DNA of 14,406 bases, taken from assembly GCA_023717585.1 (NCBI GenBank), contig JAMQPJ010000292.1:1-14406 (forward strand), written 5' to 3'. The notes below the pieces were generated by a model that was given only the letters and a program-made list of their open reading frames with translations, made no database searches and had not been told where the DNA came from. Positions 13,357 to 14,406 of the stretch are shown here, in pieces. Position numbers and translations under genes: made by a program. The first letter of the stretch is position 1, and every line of letters begins with the position of its first letter. The DNA comes from Thermoanaerobaculia bacterium (GTDB taxonomy: Bacteria > Acidobacteriota > Thermoanaerobaculia > UBA5066).

Positions 13357-14406
13357 CTATTCCGGAGAAGACGGGCGCCTTCGCGGAGGCTCGATCCCGA
13401 GCGCCCGCGCCGCAAGCGGGGCGACGTCGAGGATCGAGACGGTCGCGGGACGCGCCGGTTTGATTCCCGGCCCGAGCGCCATGACCGATGCGTCGAGCAC
13501 GGCCGTGGCGTTCCTGTAGCCGTGGCCGCCCTTCTGGTGCGCGGGGCCGAGAACCTCGGGAAGCGACCGCGAGAACTCGATGCCGGGTTTCAGAAGGACC
13601 ACGACATCGCCGGAGCGAGGGTTGTCGAGCTCCACGCGCGCAAGGTCTTTCCGCAGCAGGACTTCGTCGATGACTTCCTCCGGCAGCCCGCGCGCATCGT
13701 GCAGCAGGGCGGCGGCGGCCTCGTCTCTCGCCGCGGCGGGCAGCGCGGGATCCACATAGAGGTGCGCGATGCCGCTGGATGAGCTGATCTGCACGCGCCG
13801 GGCTTCGGCCGGCAGGCCTTCCTTCTCCTTCGCGATCGTCCAGCCCTTGTCCTTGAAGAACCTCTCGATGTTCACTGCTTTCGTGAGAGGAACGATGCCG
13901 TGGTCGCTGAGGACGACCATCGAATCGCCCGGACGGAGTGCCCCGAGGATCTCCGCGACGGAGCGGTCGACGGTCTGGAACGCACGCTCCACTCTTTCCG
14001 GGGAGCCGCCGCCTGGGCCCGGCTCGAAGGCGTGCTCGATCTCGTCCACGATCGGCTGGTATCCGAGAAGGAGGTCCCAGCGCTCGGTCCGTATCGTGAA
14101 GACGAGGACCTTCGTCAGATACTCGGCGAGGCGCGTCGCCTGCTCCTCGTGCGCATCCTCGTCCTTGCGGCCCGCGCGCATGAAGGCGTAGTCGGGCGGG
14201 CCGGGCCAGCCTCCGAGCGAGGCCTCCAGCCTCGCGCGGAAATCCTCCGGGTACGCGGGCAGGTCGTAAAAGGCGCCGACGTAGAGGACGACCCGCGAAA
14301 GGTCCGGCGCGAGGTCGACGAGGCGGCACCATGACGTGTAACGACCGCCCCCTGGCCCCGGCACGCTAAGCCGGAACCAGCCCTTCCGGCCCACGACGCC
14401 GAGCGT
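13357..14406 (-). CDS. Type I phosphodiesterase/alkaline-phosphatase-superfamily protein, 5' end missing
   Basis: The frame is open to the right edge, so the N-terminal part, including the nucleophile Thr/Ser and the first metal site, is off the window; 349 residues are visible. The C-terminal metal-binding residues of the nucleotide pyrophosphatase/phosphodiesterase group are present: GYQPIVDEIEHAFEPG (about 14040-14085, Asp and His), MVVLSDHG (about 13900-13922, Asp-His), and GGHGYRN (about 13512-13532, His). The final VSILDVAPLAARALGIEPP is typical of the superfamily's C-terminus. It would hydrolyse a phosphodiester or phosphomonoester; the substrate cannot be read from this part. A GTG at 14392-14394 is the first possible start in view, but coding sequence continues upstream. 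It is convergent with aguB. Confidence 0.88.
   Translation of the reverse strand, partial: TLGVVGRKGWFRLSVPGPGGGRYTSWCRLVDLAPDLSRVVLYVGAFYDLPAYPEDFRARLEASLGGWPGPPDYAFMRAGRKDEDAHEEQATRLAEYLTKVLVFTIRTERWDLLLGYQPIVDEIEHAFEPGPGGGSPERVERAFQTVDRSVAEILGALRPGDSMVVLSDHGIVPLTKAVNIERFFKDKGWTIAKEKEGLPAEARRVQISSSSGIAHLYVDPALPAAARDEAAAALLHDARGLPEEVIDEVLLRKDLARVELDNPRSGDVVVLLKPGIEFSRSLPEVLGPAHQKGGHGYRNATAVLDASVMALGPGIKPARPATVSILDVAPLAARALGIEPPRRRPSSPE

Overview
This is a gene-dense, very GC-rich window (roughly 70% G+C by eye) of ordinary bacterial chromosome. I see no mobile element, phage gene, CRISPR array, rRNA or tRNA. The gene mix suggests a Gram-negative-type, high-GC lineage such as Acidobacteriota: a bacilliredoxin, an exported M28 peptidase, a GH105 glycosidase, a CBS-domain cystathionine beta-synthase, the agmatine deiminase/N-carbamoylputrescine amidohydrolase route, and a small Lys/Ala-rich protein. 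The taxonomic assignment is an inference of low to moderate confidence. Sixteen coding genes fill almost the whole window; the longest gap is 144 bases.

Layout. (1) Bases 2-2575, plus strand: a tightly coupled three-gene unit of an FAD-dependent amine-oxidase-like oxidoreductase (cut by the window edge), a polytopic histidine-rich membrane protein, and a pyruvoyl S-adenosylmethionine decarboxylase (SpeD). (2) Bases 2583-8385, minus strand: six genes with gaps of 10-65 bases, read in the order M28 peptidase, YdeI/OmdA-type protein, DinB-like protein, exported PrxQ-type peroxiredoxin, bacilliredoxin, exported GH105 glycosidase. (3) Base 8428 onward, plus strand: a second DinB-like protein, divergent from the peptidase and convergent with cbs. 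(4) cbs (minus) is divergent from a plus-strand series: agmatine deiminase (aguA), a VOC/glyoxalase-fold protein, a Lys/Ala-repeat protein with a Cys/His cluster, and N-carbamoylputrescine amidohydrolase (aguB). (5) A type I phosphodiesterase/alkaline-phosphatase-superfamily gene on the minus strand runs off the right edge.

How the genes relate. Three enzymes belong to polyamine metabolism: AguA and AguB take agmatine through N-carbamoylputrescine to putrescine, and SpeD would supply decarboxylated S-adenosylmethionine for aminopropyl transfer. No aminopropyltransferase (SpeE) is visible. Cystathionine beta-synthase draws on homocysteine from the same S-adenosylmethionine cycle, although nothing in the sequence proves co-regulation. 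The peroxiredoxin-bacilliredoxin pair is a thiol-redox module.

The most striking non-coding pattern concerns translation starts. Four genes (M28 peptidase, PrxQ, AguA, AguB) have an A/T-rich -10-like hexamer only 6-8 bases before the start codon and no Shine-Dalgarno sequence, so their mRNAs are probably leaderless. Most other genes have clear AGGAG-type ribosome-binding sites. The least understood parts are the FAD oxidoreductase/membrane protein/SpeD unit and the Lys/Ala-repeat Cys/His protein.
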